Shown piece after piece: positions 8,454 through 17,351 of a stretch of DNA of 64,000 bases. The translations under genes were made by a program, and so were the position numbers. The notes under the pieces are model-generated. The model had not been told where the DNA came from and searched no databases. It saw only the letters and a program-made list of their open reading frames with translations. The stretch's first letter is position 1. The number at the start of each line of letters is the position of its first letter. Source of the stretch: Christiangramia bathymodioli (GTDB taxonomy: Bacteria > Bacteroidota > Bacteroidia > Flavobacteriales > Flavobacteriaceae); contig SRSL01000001.1 in the NCBI GenBank assembly GCA_009735695.1, forward strand, positions 558,048 to 622,047. Direction: 5' to 3'.

Positions 8454-9896
8454 ATGATACAAGCAAAAATCGCTGAAATACTGGAAAGTGATCAGTTTTT
8501 ACAGGAATTCATTGTTAAAGGCTGGGTTCGCTCATTTCGCAGCAACCGCTTCATTGCCCTTAACGACGGTTCCACTTTAAAAAACCTTCAGTGTGTTATC
8601 GATTTTGAAAATACCAACGAGGAGATCCTGAAACGAATCAATACTGGTGCGGCTATTTCGGTAAAAGGGACCCTAAAGGAGAGTCAGGGGAGCCAGCAAC
8701 GAGTGGAAATTGAGGTTACCGAGATCAAGATCCTTGGAGACGCCAATCCTGAGGAGGTAAAATACACCATTCTTTCACCTAAAAAACATAGTCTTGAAAA
8801 ACTGAGAGAGCAGGCGCATCTTAGGGTACGTACAAACACTTTTGGTGCGGTGATGAGACTTCGCAGCAAGCTTTCTTTCGCGGTTCACAAGTATTTCCAG
8901 GAAAAGAACTTCCATTATGTGAATACACCAATCATTACAGGAAGCGATGCAGAAGGAGCGGGTGAAATGTTCAGGGTTACCACACTGGATATGAAAAATC
9001 CGCCAAAAAATGATGACGGAAGTATCAACTTTAAGGAAGATTTCTTCGGAAAAGAAACCAACCTCACTGTATCTGGGCAGCTGGAGGCCGAAGCTTTCGC
9101 ACTTGGACTTGGACAGGTTTACACCTTTGGGCCAACCTTCAGAGCTGAAAATTCAAATACCTCCCGGCACCTGGCCGAATTCTGGATGATCGAGCCTGAA
9201 GTTGCCTTTTGTGACCTGGATGGTAATATGGACCTTGCGGAAGACTTCATTAAATATGTTCTTCGATATATCATGGAAAACTGCAAGGACGATCTTGAAT
9301 TCCTGGCAGAGAGACAGGCCAACGAAGATAAACTGAAGCCAAAAGCTGAAAGAAGCGAGATGGGACTTCTGGAGAAGATCAATTTTGTGCTGGACAATAA
9401 CTTCAAAAGAGTAAGTTATACCGAAGCCATCGAGATCCTGAAGAATTCGAAGCCTAACAAGAAGAAAAAATTCAATTATATCATCGAGGAATGGGGTGCC
9501 GACCTTCAAAGTGAGCACGAGCGATTCCTTGTTGAGAAGCATTTCAAGTGCCCGGTGATCATTTTTGATTATCCGGCCAAGATCAAAGCCTTTTACATGA
9601 GGCTTAACGAGGATGAAAAGACGGTAAGAGCTATGGATATCCTTTTCCCTGGAATTGGAGAGATAGTAGGAGGAAGTCAGCGTGAAGAGCGCCTGGATGT
9701 TCTGAAATCTAAAATGAAAGAACTGGATATTCCCGAAGAAGAACTATGGTGGTACCTGGACACCCGTAAATTCGGAACCTGCGTGCATAGTGGTTTTGGT
9801 CTTGGATTTGAGCGCCTGGTTCAGTTCGCGACCGGGATGGGAAATATCCGTGATGTAATTCCTTTCCCCAGGACACCACAAAACGCCGAATTTTAA
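8454..9896 (+). CDS. asnS: asparagine--tRNA ligase
   Basis: A class IIb aminoacyl-tRNA synthetase that charges tRNA-Asn. Its 480 residues are slightly above the common 465 or so. An N-terminal OB-fold (about 15-105, GWVRSFRSNRFIALNDGS) binds the anticodon. The catalytic domain shows motif 2 (FGPTFRAENSNTSRHLAEFW, near 222-241) and motif 3 (GLGFERLVQFATGMGNIRD, near 446-464), ending in the family signature PFPRTPQNAEF. The presence of a dedicated AsnRS suggests direct charging rather than only the GatCAB route. The next gene starts 4 bases later, so the two are probably co-transcribed. Confidence 0.97.
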   Translation: MIQAKIAEILESDQFLQEFIVKGWVRSFRSNRFIALNDGSTLKNLQCVIDFENTNEEILKRINTGAAISVKGTLKESQGSQQRVEIEVTEIKILGDANPEEVKYTILSPKKHSLEKLREQAHLRVRTNTFGAVMRLRSKLSFAVHKYFQEKNFHYVNTPIITGSDAEGAGEMFRVTTLDMKNPPKNDDGSINFKEDFFGKETNLTVSGQLEAEAFALGLGQVYTFGPTFRAENSNTSRHLAEFWMIEPEVAFCDLDGNMDLAEDFIKYVLRYIMENCKDDLEFLAERQANEDKLKPKAERSEMGLLEKINFVLDNNFKRVSYTEAIEILKNSKPNKKKKFNYIIEEWGADLQSEHERFLVEKHFKCPVIIFDYPAKIKAFYMRLNEDEKTVRAMDILFPGIGEIVGGSQREERLDVLKSKMKELDIPEEELWWYLDTRKFGTCVHSGFGLGFERLVQFATGMGNIRDVIPFPRTPQNAEF

Positions 9897-9900
9897 ATTA

Positions 9901-10755
9901 TTGAAGATCATAGAATCGCATATAGTTCCTGCAATTGATCAAAAGATACGGTTGCAGGAATATGCGATAACTATTTTCAATTCGATCTCTACCAGAAGCG
10001 GACTCAAAAAAGCCATTAAAAAAGGGCTTATCCTAATCGACGGCCAACCCGCCAGCACAGCTACCTGGATCAGGGAAGGACAAAAGATCGACCTGCTTCA
10101 ACCCGAGAAGCCTTCCAAACCAGTCTTTACGCTTAAAATAGAAGTTCTTTTTGAAGACTCTGAAATCGCTGTTGTTCACAAACCAGCCGGTTATCCTACA
10201 AGTGGTAATTATTTTAGAACAATAGAGAACTGCCTTCCCTATAACCTGAAAAAATCAGAAGCTGCTGATGCTCTTCTACAGCCTCTTCCTGCTCATCGGC
10301 TGGACAGTCCAACTTCTGGCATTCTGCTTTGCGCGAAAACCAACAAGGCTTTAATCAAACTTCAGCTGGCCTTTGCTCAGAAAAGTATTCTAAAAACCTA
10401 TAATTGCCTGGTTCAGGGTAAAATTGAAGAAAGCCTTGTAATCAACAGCCCTATTGAAGAAAAACCGGCCACAACCAGGATAGAAATAGAAAAAATCTTC
10501 AAAATAAAAGAAGAGCCTTTTACGTTGTTAAAGGTAGTTCCGCTTACCGGAAGAACACATCAAATTCGCATTCATCTGGCAGAAATGGGGTACCCGATCG
10601 TGGGTGATCATCTATATGGTGATAAGATCAATCAATACTTCCACGGAAAGAACCTTTTTCTTTTTGCCAGTGAGATCGAATTCGAACACCCGGTAAGCAG
10701 GGAGAATATGCATTTCTCCCTCAGGCTTCCAAAGCGCTTCCGAAGACTATTCTAA
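9901..10755 (+). CDS. RluA-family pseudouridine synthase
   Basis: The enzyme turns specific uridines in RNA into pseudouridine. Residues 20-75 resemble a divergent S4 RNA-binding domain. The catalytic domain holds HRLDSPTSG with the essential Asp at residue 135, and GRTHQIRIHLAEMGYPIVGD near 218-237. The 284-residue length fits RluA-type enzymes. The frame opens with TTG (9901), only 4 bases after the asnS stop, and no ATG precedes the conserved region, so I keep the TTG start and infer translational coupling to asnS. The target RNA (23S, 16S or tRNA) cannot be told from sequence. Confidence 0.87.
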   Translation: MKIIESHIVPAIDQKIRLQEYAITIFNSISTRSGLKKAIKKGLILIDGQPASTATWIREGQKIDLLQPEKPSKPVFTLKIEVLFEDSEIAVVHKPAGYPTSGNYFRTIENCLPYNLKKSEAADALLQPLPAHRLDSPTSGILLCAKTNKALIKLQLAFAQKSILKTYNCLVQGKIEESLVINSPIEEKPATTRIEIEKIFKIKEEPFTLLKVVPLTGRTHQIRIHLAEMGYPIVGDHLYGDKINQYFHGKNLFLFASEIEFEHPVSRENMHFSLRLPKRFRRLF

Positions 10756-10849
10756 AGATTCTGTTAACAAAATTTTACCAGAATCATAGGGTATGCCAAA
10801 GATAGTGTGGCCTGTATTTTCATTATTTTTGTTAGAGAAGTGATCGTAT

Positions 10850-12307
10850 ATGTTAAAGCAACAATTAAATCTTAAACTATCTCAAAAGCTGTCTCCTCAG
10901 CAGATCCAGCTGATGAAGCTAATTCAATTGCCAACACAGGCCTTTGAACAGCGCATCAAACAGGAACTTGAGGAAAATCCTGCTTTGGAAGATGGAAAAG
11001 AAGAACGAGTAGATGAGTACGACGATTTAAGCAATGAGTCGGCAGATGATGATTACGATAGCGAGACCATCGAGACCGAAATCGACGTGGATGAATACCT
11101 GAGCGATGATGAAATTCCAAGTTACAGGCTTCAGGCCAATAATTATAGCCCTGATGATGATGACAAACGAGTACCATACGCCGCGGGAACCTCTTTTACC
11201 CAGCATCTTAAAAACCAGCTAAGCACCTTCCGTTTTGACGAAACCGAGCAGGAGATCGCAGAATTCCTGGTTGGGAGCGTAGACGAGAGCGGTTATATTC
11301 GCCGTAGTGTTCAGGATATCGTAGATGACCTGGCATTCACCCAGAATATTTATACCAATGAAGAGCAGGTAGAAAAAGTGCTTCAGAAGGTACAACAATT
11401 AGATCCTGCCGGAGTTGGAGCGAGAAGTCTTGAAGAATGCTTACTGATTCAGTTAAACCGAAAAGAACCTACCAAACAGGTTACCCTGGCAACCGAGATC
11501 CTTGAACGCTCGTTTGACCATTTCAGTAAAAAGCATTACAAAAAATTGCTTTCCAGGCATGATATTACCGAAGATGAATTGAGGGACGCCATTGAGGTGA
11601 TAGAACATCTCAATCCCAAACCTGGTGGAGCTTATTCTGGAAGTACCCGTATCGTGGAGCATGTCATCCCCGATTTTACGATTAAGATCGAAGACGGTGA
11701 GCTCCAATTAAGTCTGAATGGCCGAAATGCACCAGAAATGCATATTTCCAGGGATTACAGCAATATGCTTAAAGGCTATAAGGAATCAAAAGAGAAGACC
11801 AAAGCTCAGAAAGATGCGGTCATGTTTATCAAACAGAAACTGGATGCGGCAAAATGGTTCATTGAGGCGATCAAACAGCGACAGCAAACCCTTATGGTAA
11901 CCATGAGTTCCATCATGAATTATCAGAAAGAATATTTTCTAACGGGAGATGAACGAAACCTGAGACCGATGATTTTAAAAGATATCGCCGATGAAATTGA
12001 AATGGATGTTTCAACGGTTTCACGGGTGGCGAACTCAAAATATGTAGACACTCCTTACGGCACCAAGCTTATCAAGGAATTTTTCTCGGAATCCATGAAA
12101 AATGACCAGGGAGAAGATGTTTCCACAAGGGAGATCAAGAAGATCCTTGAAATTTCAATCGAAGAAGAAAATAAACGAAAACCACTTACCGATGAAAAAC
12201 TGGCCAAAGTCTTGAAAGATAAAGGATATCCTATTGCCAGAAGAACTGTGGCCAAGTACCGGGAACAACTGGATATACCGGTTGCGCGTTTACGTAAAGA
12301 AATTTAA
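10850..12307 (+). CDS. rpoN: RNA polymerase sigma-54 factor
   Basis: Sigma-54 directs RNA polymerase to -24/-12 promoters and needs enhancer-binding ATPases to open them. The 485-residue protein has region I (LNLKLSQKLSPQQIQLMKLI, glutamine- and leucine-rich), a strongly acidic region II (about 45-105, many D/E), the core-binding domain, the helix-turn-helix (MDVSTVSRVANSKYVDTPYG) and a C-terminal RpoN box (ARRTVAKYRE). The ATG follows the RluA-type gene by 94 bases. The next gene overlaps its stop codon by one base (TAATGA). No enhancer-binding protein gene is in the window. Confidence 0.96.
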   Translation: MLKQQLNLKLSQKLSPQQIQLMKLIQLPTQAFEQRIKQELEENPALEDGKEERVDEYDDLSNESADDDYDSETIETEIDVDEYLSDDEIPSYRLQANNYSPDDDDKRVPYAAGTSFTQHLKNQLSTFRFDETEQEIAEFLVGSVDESGYIRRSVQDIVDDLAFTQNIYTNEEQVEKVLQKVQQLDPAGVGARSLEECLLIQLNRKEPTKQVTLATEILERSFDHFSKKHYKKLLSRHDITEDELRDAIEVIEHLNPKPGGAYSGSTRIVEHVIPDFTIKIEDGELQLSLNGRNAPEMHISRDYSNMLKGYKESKEKTKAQKDAVMFIKQKLDAAKWFIEAIKQRQQTLMVTMSSIMNYQKEYFLTGDERNLRPMILKDIADEIEMDVSTVSRVANSKYVDTPYGTKLIKEFFSESMKNDQGEDVSTREIKKILEISIEEENKRKPLTDEKLAKVLKDKGYPIARRTVAKYREQLDIPVARLRKEI

Positions 12308-12939
12308 TGAAACTCATTCTTAAGCTCGCCTCTTATCTGTTTCACCCGCTTTGGATGCCTTTTGCAGGAAGCCTTTTGTACTTTATGTTAATCCCAAGGT
12401 ATTTCCCTCAGGAGATCATAAAAGCAAAATTACTGGCGATAGCTATAATCACAATTTTCATCCCCATCGTTTTTTATTATTTACTGAAAAACCTTGGAAA
12501 GGTGGAAGATGTATTTCTAAAAAATGTAAATGAGCGGAAATGGCCGCTCTTTTTCTTTCTCCTATTAAACATCATGGTGTTGAACCAGATCCTGAATGTT
12601 TATAACTACCCTGGGCTTTATTACTATTTTGTGGGAATTCTTATTTCTACCTTCCTTACTTATATACTCACCTGGTTCAAAATAAAAACAAGCTTACACA
12701 TGGTAGGCATCTCAGGATTGATAATGTTTTTCATAGCTTTTTGCCTTTATTTTCACTTATATTTTATCTATACACTTAGCTTCCTTATCATCGCCACCGG
12801 CCTAACCGCTTCCTCGAGATTGTATCATAAAGCTCACACGGGTTGGGAACTGGCATTAGGAGTAATAGTGGGCATTTTACCACAACTATTTGTTTTGCGA
12901 TTCTGGTTTACAGAATATAGAATGTTAGACCTATTTTGA
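12307..12939 (+). CDS. integral membrane protein, PAP2-like without a full catalytic set
   Basis: A 210-residue protein with about six hydrophobic helices (near 10-30, 38-58, 78-95, 100-120, 130-165, 178-200). It overlaps the rpoN stop by one base and so is translationally coupled. The end of the protein, ASSRLYHKAHTGWELALG, resembles the SRxxxxxH phosphatase motif of PAP2 lipid phosphatases, but I see no KxxxxxxRP motif and a Glu sits where the Asp is expected. I therefore call it PAP2-like and would not claim activity. Its last 32 bases overlap the converging porT gene. Confidence 0.7.
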   Translation: MKLILKLASYLFHPLWMPFAGSLLYFMLIPRYFPQEIIKAKLLAIAIITIFIPIVFYYLLKNLGKVEDVFLKNVNERKWPLFFFLLLNIMVLNQILNVYNYPGLYYYFVGILISTFLTYILTWFKIKTSLHMVGISGLIMFFIAFCLYFHLYFIYTLSFLIIATGLTASSRLYHKAHTGWELALGVIVGILPQLFVLRFWFTEYRMLDLF

Positions 12940-13624
12940 GGGTGGAAAGGCCCAGTTCTTCATTACCTACCATCGCATCCTTGAAAAAGGGCGTAAGGGC
13001 ATAATAGAACTGAAAATTGAAGGTATTATAACCAAAAGTAAAGGTAGCACCCAGGCGAAGCCTGTTAAGTTCAGGAATATCATTTAAAATGATTTGAGTA
13101 TCTGAATCCCTGTAATTACTTCTGAAATTATACATATAGCCCAGCTTTAAGCCGGAATAGACCCTCCAGAACTTATAGGTCGTAGGTGTGGAGGTTCGCC
13201 ATCTGAATTCCAGGGGCAGTTCAACCAGTTGCGTGGTGAAGCGGTTCACATCATAATCGAGATCGTCATCGAGGCTGCGGAAAACGGTTCCTTCATCAGA
13301 CTCGCCGATGAACAGGTTTTGTCCGTAACTGCTAATAGACCATCCTAAGCCCAGCCCAATAGCCACATTCCTTCTCTCATTCAGCGGAAAATCGCGTATA
13401 AACCCCAGATGCATCCCACCTGAAAAGCTCTCCTGAGAGATGGTGGAAGGTCGTTCAGTGATCAAATTAAAACTAAAGCCCACATAGAATTGGTCTTCGC
13501 GGTATAAACTATCGATACTGAAGGGTATGGTATCCGGAATCTTATAAGGTTCCTCTTCCTCCTGTGAAAAAAGGAAAAGCGGAAACAGCAAAAACAGGAT
13601 CGGTAAGCAGTGCCTAGAAATCAT
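12908..13624 (-). CDS. porT: type IX secretion protein PorT/SprT family outer membrane beta-barrel
   Basis: PorT (SprT in Flavobacterium) is an outer-membrane-associated component needed for type IX secretion and gliding. The 238-residue length matches the roughly 240 of the family. A signal peptide (1-20, ending LFLFSQ) is followed by barrel strands with family-typical phrases FYVGFSFNLI, GMHLGFIRDFPLNERRNVAI, GLGLGWSISSYGQNLFIGE, and LPLEFRWRTSTPTTYKFWRV. The location beside exbD-exbD-exbB agrees with what I recall of the sprT neighbourhood in flavobacteria. It converges on the membrane protein gene with a 32-base overlap of coding ends. Confidence 0.85.
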   Translation of the reverse strand: MISRHCLPILFLLFPLFLFSQEEEEPYKIPDTIPFSIDSLYREDQFYVGFSFNLITERPSTISQESFSGGMHLGFIRDFPLNERRNVAIGLGLGWSISSYGQNLFIGESDEGTVFRSLDDDLDYDVNRFTTQLVELPLEFRWRTSTPTTYKFWRVYSGLKLGYMYNFRSNYRDSDTQIILNDIPELNRLRLGATFTFGYNTFNFQFYYALTPFFKDAMVGNEELGLSTLKIGLTFYIL

Positions 13625-13651
13625 CCGGAAATAAAGTGAAGTTTAAATATA

Positions 13652-13691
13652 AAAAAACATCCTGTTTGAAATTGGTTCAAACAGGATGTTT
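13652..13691 (-). terminator. strong terminator of the exbB-exbD operon
   Basis: On the minus strand a 15-bp perfect stem (AACATCCTGTTTGAA with its complement) around a 5-base loop ends in a run of T. It lies just past the stop of the last exbD gene and before the porT start, so porT is read from its own promoter or by readthrough. Confidence 0.9.
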
Positions 13692-13712
13692 AATTTAATT
13701 AAATCGAAAAGA

Positions 13713-14195
13713 TTATTCAACGTTTCGCATCGCATCTCCAACTACAGTAGTGTAGTTGATCTTAAGAGCTTCTGCTTTTCTCAGTTCTTGTTTAATATCA
13801 GAAACCAGTCCCATATTCGTTTCCTCATCCACTTTTAAGGCAGTAGTTAGGTACGGTACCAATTCCTCTCTTTTGGACTCACGCTCCGAATAGATAAATT
13901 TCTGTACTTCTTCAACACTGGCAAATTTATCATTCAACTGTATACGAGCTTCAGTCCCGTATTTGGCCTGATATCTCTGGCTCGGTTTCCCGGCATAGAT
14001 ATACATGATCAAATCTTTCTTATCTAGTTTTTCAACCTGGTCAGCAAATGGTAAAGTATTTTGTACCATAAGTGTGTTCTGACGCATTACAGTGGCCACC
14101 ATAAAGAAAAACAAGAGCATGAAAACGATATCAGGTAGCGATGCCGTACTAATAGCAGGCAATTCTCCAGACTTCTTCTTTTTAAATTTAGACAT
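13713..14195 (-). CDS. exbD: ExbD/TolR family biopolymer transport protein (second copy)
   Basis: A 160-residue protein with a short charged cytoplasmic start (KFKKKKSGELPAISTASLPD), one membrane helix (about 23-42) and a periplasmic domain. The Asp in LPDIVFMLLFFFMVATVM is the conserved proton-path residue of ExbD. It ends the minus-strand operon exbB, small membrane protein, exbD, exbD; the upstream exbD copy lies 29 bases away. ExbD works with ExbB to couple proton motive force to TonB or another partner. Two different ExbD copies per ExbB are usual in Bacteroidota. Confidence 0.9.
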   Translation of the reverse strand: MSKFKKKKSGELPAISTASLPDIVFMLLFFFMVATVMRQNTLMVQNTLPFADQVEKLDKKDLIMYIYAGKPSQRYQAKYGTEARIQLNDKFASVEEVQKFIYSERESKREELVPYLTTALKVDEETNMGLVSDIKQELRKAEALKINYTTVVGDAMRNVE

Positions 14196-14224
14196 AATTA
14201 AAGTCGTTTTCTTTTGTTATTGTT

Positions 14225-14833
14225 TTAACTCTTAGGTTCGGCCTCAGATAATTTTTGAGGAATCATATCCTGAATCACATCGATCTTCTCTTTAAGAGCA
14301 TCTTTATCGCCTGTGTATTGAGGATCATTAAAATTCTTCTCCATCTGTGTAAAACTCATTCCATACATACGCTGAGCTTCACGATCTCTTAGCTGATTGT
14401 ATGCAGCCACCAGTTCGTTCTGAACAGCGATGTAAGTACCATACTCAGTTCCACGGTTATTCTGAAGAGAAATAATCGCCTTTTGAGGATTTACGGATGA
14501 GTTAGGATCTTTGGGTCCCTGACAAAAGCTACAGGCTTCATCACCAGTACCAGCTCCGTTATCAAGGAACTCAACGGCAGCTTCCCTCAACTCGGAAAGC
14601 TCCATTTCTTCATCTTCCACCAGCAGCTCATTATTGCTATTCACCTGCACGGTAAAGATGTTACGTTGTTTAATTACCGGAGGCTCCACGTCTTCAGGTT
14701 GCCATGGCGGTAATTTTCGGCTAATCCCGCTATCTGTTTCGATGGTAGTGGTTACCAGGAAAAAGATTAGAAGCAGGAAAGCGATGTCTGCCATAGAACC
14801 AGCGTTCACTTCCGGTGCTGATCTCTTTGCCAT
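14225..14833 (-). CDS. exbD: ExbD/TolR family biopolymer transport protein (first copy)
   Basis: A 202-residue ExbD homologue. After MAKRSAPEVNAGSMADIAFL comes the single membrane helix, with the conserved Asp in the SMADIAFLLLIFFLVTTTIE segment. The periplasmic domain is longer than in the neighbouring copy, includes a Cys-x-x-Cys (CSFC) near residues 92-95 and ends in a charged tail. Its start is one base from the stop of the small membrane protein upstream, so translation is coupled. It would pair with the ExbB two genes upstream. Confidence 0.9.
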   Translation of the reverse strand: MAKRSAPEVNAGSMADIAFLLLIFFLVTTTIETDSGISRKLPPWQPEDVEPPVIKQRNIFTVQVNSNNELLVEDEEMELSELREAAVEFLDNGAGTGDEACSFCQGPKDPNSSVNPQKAIISLQNNRGTEYGTYIAVQNELVAAYNQLRDREAQRMYGMSFTQMEKNFNDPQYTGDKDALKEKIDVIQDMIPQKLSEAEPKS

Positions 14834-14834
14834 A

Positions 14835-15272
14835 TTATTTAGCTAATTTTTTAATTCCAGAGAATACCATTGCTGCAACGGCAATTCCGGCCAGGATATA
14901 GAAGGTGATTAAACCTGCTCCAACCCAGTGATCTCCGGATGCTGAAAGCATGGTACCGTCTTTTAATTCCCTTGCTGTACCATCACTTAACATGTAAGCA
15001 ATTACTACGATCACCAAAAATGATCCTACAGCAATTATAGTGTTCTTAATATTCCCTCTGAATAAACCTACAATCACAAATAGTGCCACAAGGATGATTA
15101 CTGCGAATAATACCAAATAGGCGATCCACATATAAGGATCCAGATGACTTGCCTGAAGGTCGGCAGAGGCTTTAATAGCATCGTCCCCGGTGGCGATGAT
15201 CCTTCCCAGAAGGATCAATCCAATCACACCAATTACGAGTGCCAGATATTTTAATATTTTATGTAAAGTCAT
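14835..15272 (-). CDS. small four-helix membrane protein of the exbB-exbD operon
   Basis: A 145-residue protein with four hydrophobic segments (about 9-27, 48-70, 78-95, 115-137). I do not recognise a named domain. It sits between exbB (17 bases upstream) and exbD (1 base downstream), all on one strand, which implies a role in or with the ExbB-ExbD motor. Related four-gene sets (exbB, membrane protein, exbD, exbD) are familiar in flavobacteria; that is recall, not a search. Confidence 0.7.
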   Translation of the reverse strand: MTLHKILKYLALVIGVIGLILLGRIIATGDDAIKASADLQASHLDPYMWIAYLVLFAVIILVALFVIVGLFRGNIKNTIIAVGSFLVIVVIAYMLSDGTARELKDGTMLSASGDHWVGAGLITFYILAGIAVAAMVFSGIKKLAK

Positions 15273-15289
15273 GATTTATTTGCTTTGTC

Positions 15290-16087
15290 TTAGACTCTCT
15301 TTTTGTTCTTGTAAGCTACTAACATATCGATAAGAAGGATAGAAGCATCTTCCATATCGTTCACGATACTGTCTATCTTAGCGATAATGTAGTTATAGAA
15401 AATCTGAAGAATAATCGCAACAATCAAACCGAATACCGTTGTAAGAAGTGCTACTTTAATACCTCCCGCAACAAGTGATGGCTGCATATCTCCAGCTGCC
15501 TCGATACGGTCGAAGGCCTGAATCATCCCGATTACAGTACCCATGAACCCAAGCATAGGAGCCAAAGCAATAAATAAAGAAACCCAGGAAACGTTTTTCT
15601 CAAGCTGTCCCATTTGAACACCTCCGTAAGCAACAACCGCTTTTTCTGCAGCCTCGATGCTTTCGTCTGCTCTGTCAAGTCCCTGATAGTAAATAGAAGC
15701 AACAGGTCCTTTTGTATTTCTACAAACTTCTTTAGCTGCCTCGATACCTCCACTGTTTAGAGCGTCCTCAACATTTTGAGCAAGCTTCTTAGTATTGGTG
15801 GTTGAAAGATTTAAAAAGATAATTCTCTCAATGGCAATAGCCAGACCAAGAATTAAACATAAAAGAACGATTCCCATAAATACTGGACCACCTTCGATGA
15901 AACGCTTTTTAAGCTCCTGATGAAAACCAAGTTCTTCTTCTTCAAGTTCATCACCGGCTGCTTCGTCATCCTGTACGAAGGTCACAATCGTTCCTGGCAA
16001 AGTATTCGCGCTATTAGCCGCCTTTAGATTGTAGGCCCCAAGAACCGTAATCGCGGCGATTACCAAAATAGAAAATAATCTTTTCAT
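15290..16087 (-). CDS. exbB: MotA/TolQ/ExbB proton channel family protein
   Basis: A 265-residue membrane protein. An N-terminal hydrophobic segment (1-22, signal-like) and an acidic linker (EDELEEEELG-type) precede three ExbB helices: about 70-90, 160-185 and 200-225. The ExbB core is clear in the SWVSLFIALAPMLGFMGTVI and GIKVALLTTVFGLIVAI stretches. The channel with ExbD converts the proton gradient into force on a periplasmic partner. It is the first gene of a four-gene minus-strand operon closed by a strong terminator and followed by porT. Confidence 0.92.
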   Translation of the reverse strand: MKRLFSILVIAAITVLGAYNLKAANSANTLPGTIVTFVQDDEAAGDELEEEELGFHQELKKRFIEGGPVFMGIVLLCLILGLAIAIERIIFLNLSTTNTKKLAQNVEDALNSGGIEAAKEVCRNTKGPVASIYYQGLDRADESIEAAEKAVVAYGGVQMGQLEKNVSWVSLFIALAPMLGFMGTVIGMIQAFDRIEAAGDMQPSLVAGGIKVALLTTVFGLIVAIILQIFYNYIIAKIDSIVNDMEDASILLIDMLVAYKNKKRV

Positions 16088-16156
16088 TACTGTTTGTCTT
16101 AATTTAATTAGTTAAAGGTTTAAAGATATAAATTATTTTTAATAAAAAACACTTAG

Positions 16157-16244
16157 CAGAGAGGAAGGGATTCGAACCCTCGATACGCTTGTGACGTATA
16201 CACACTTTCCAGGCGTGCGCCTTCGACCACTCGGCCACCTCTCT
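16157..16244 (-). tRNA. tRNA-Ser (anticodon GGA)
   Basis: Read on the minus strand, acceptor AGAGAGG pairs with CCTCTCT at the 3' end, followed by discriminator G. The anticodon loop is CTGGAAA, giving GGA (reads UCC/UCU). The T-loop GGTTCGAATCC is standard and the long variable arm (TACG/CGTA-type stem) is typical of tRNA-Ser. CCA is not encoded. Confidence 0.96.
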
Positions 16245-16319
16245 ATTAGGCTTTTAATTCATTAGGGGCGGCAAATAACAAAAAAAAAACTTTTCCGTCA
16301 AGTATGCTGCAATTAATTT

Positions 16320-17351
16320 TTAGGACATTTCTCCCCTAAGAGATGTTTCAAAGATAGTTTTAAAAACTTTTGGAGACAGATCCTTCCCCAGTAAATACAT
16401 TAATTTCGAGATCGCGGCCTCTGTAGTGATATCCTTTCCAGACACCACTCCTATTTTTCTAAGCGCCACACTGGTCTCATACTGGCCCATCGCCACACTT
16501 CCTGCAACACATTGAGTTACGTTTATTATACTGAGTCCTTTTTTGATCTTCTCCCTTAAGATATCTAGAAACCAGGGCGCATTTGGAGCGTTCCCACTGC
16601 CATAGGTTTCCAGAATCACACCTTTAAGATTCTCCTTGGATAATATATGCCGCACCGTACTTTCATTGATACCCGGAAACATTTTTAAAACCAATACCTC
16701 ATCATTAAAACCGGTATGCAACTTTCTTTTTTGCTTCCTGCCTGGCTTCCACAAGGCCTTATGATTTACCGAAAGATAAACACCCGATTCAGCCAAAGGC
16801 GGATAATTCATCGAAGCAAAGGCCTGGAAATGCTCGGCATTGATCTTAGTGGTTCTGTTCGCTCGGTACAGTTTGTATTCAAAATATAAACCAACTTCAG
16901 TAATCACCGGCTTGCCATTCTTTTGTAACCCGGCAATTTGAATACTGGTGATCAGGTTTTCCTTGGCATCGGTTCTAAGATCTCCAATTGGAAGCTGACT
17001 CCCAGTAAAGATGATAGGCTTGCCAAGATTCTCAAACATAAAACTCAGCGCTGAAGCCGTATAAGACATGGTATCGCTGCCATGCAGGACTACAAAACCG
17101 TCATAGTTATCGTAATGCTCATCTATGGTTCTCGCGATCTTGAGCCAGTACTCAAGATTCATATTAGACGAATCTATGGGCTCTTCAAAACTTAGCGTTT
17201 CGATCTCGTGCTCAAGAATGTTTAGCTCAGGAATATTTTGAAGCAGTTCATTGAAGTTGAAAGCCTTCAGGGCACCGGTATCATAATCCTTGATCATCCC
17301 GATGGTACCACCGGTATAAACAAGCAGTATTCTGGACCTGTTATTCTTCAT
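16320..17351 (-). CDS. ansA: type I L-asparaginase
   Basis: The enzyme hydrolyses asparagine to aspartate and ammonia. The 343-residue length fits cytoplasmic type I enzymes and there is no signal peptide. Catalytic elements are the first Thr in LLVYTGGTIGMI (near 10-21), the second Thr-Asp pair in VVLHGSDTMSYTASAL (near 88-103) and the Lys in RTDAKENLITSI. The start lies within the end of the upstream acyltransferase gene (11-base overlap), so the two are translationally linked, though no functional tie is evident. Confidence 0.93.
   Translation of the reverse strand: MKNNRSRILLVYTGGTIGMIKDYDTGALKAFNFNELLQNIPELNILEHEIETLSFEEPIDSSNMNLEYWLKIARTIDEHYDNYDGFVVLHGSDTMSYTASALSFMFENLGKPIIFTGSQLPIGDLRTDAKENLITSIQIAGLQKNGKPVITEVGLYFEYKLYRANRTTKINAEHFQAFASMNYPPLAESGVYLSVNHKALWKPGRKQKRKLHTGFNDEVLVLKMFPGINESTVRHILSKENLKGVILETYGSGNAPNAPWFLDILREKIKKGLSIINVTQCVAGSVAMGQYETSVALRKIGVVSGKDITTEAAISKLMYLLGKDLSPKVFKTIFETSLRGEMS

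Noticed and set aside
11718-11900. A 60-codon plus-strand frame inside rpoN
   Set aside because: It lies wholly within the rpoN reading frame region and has no features of its own.
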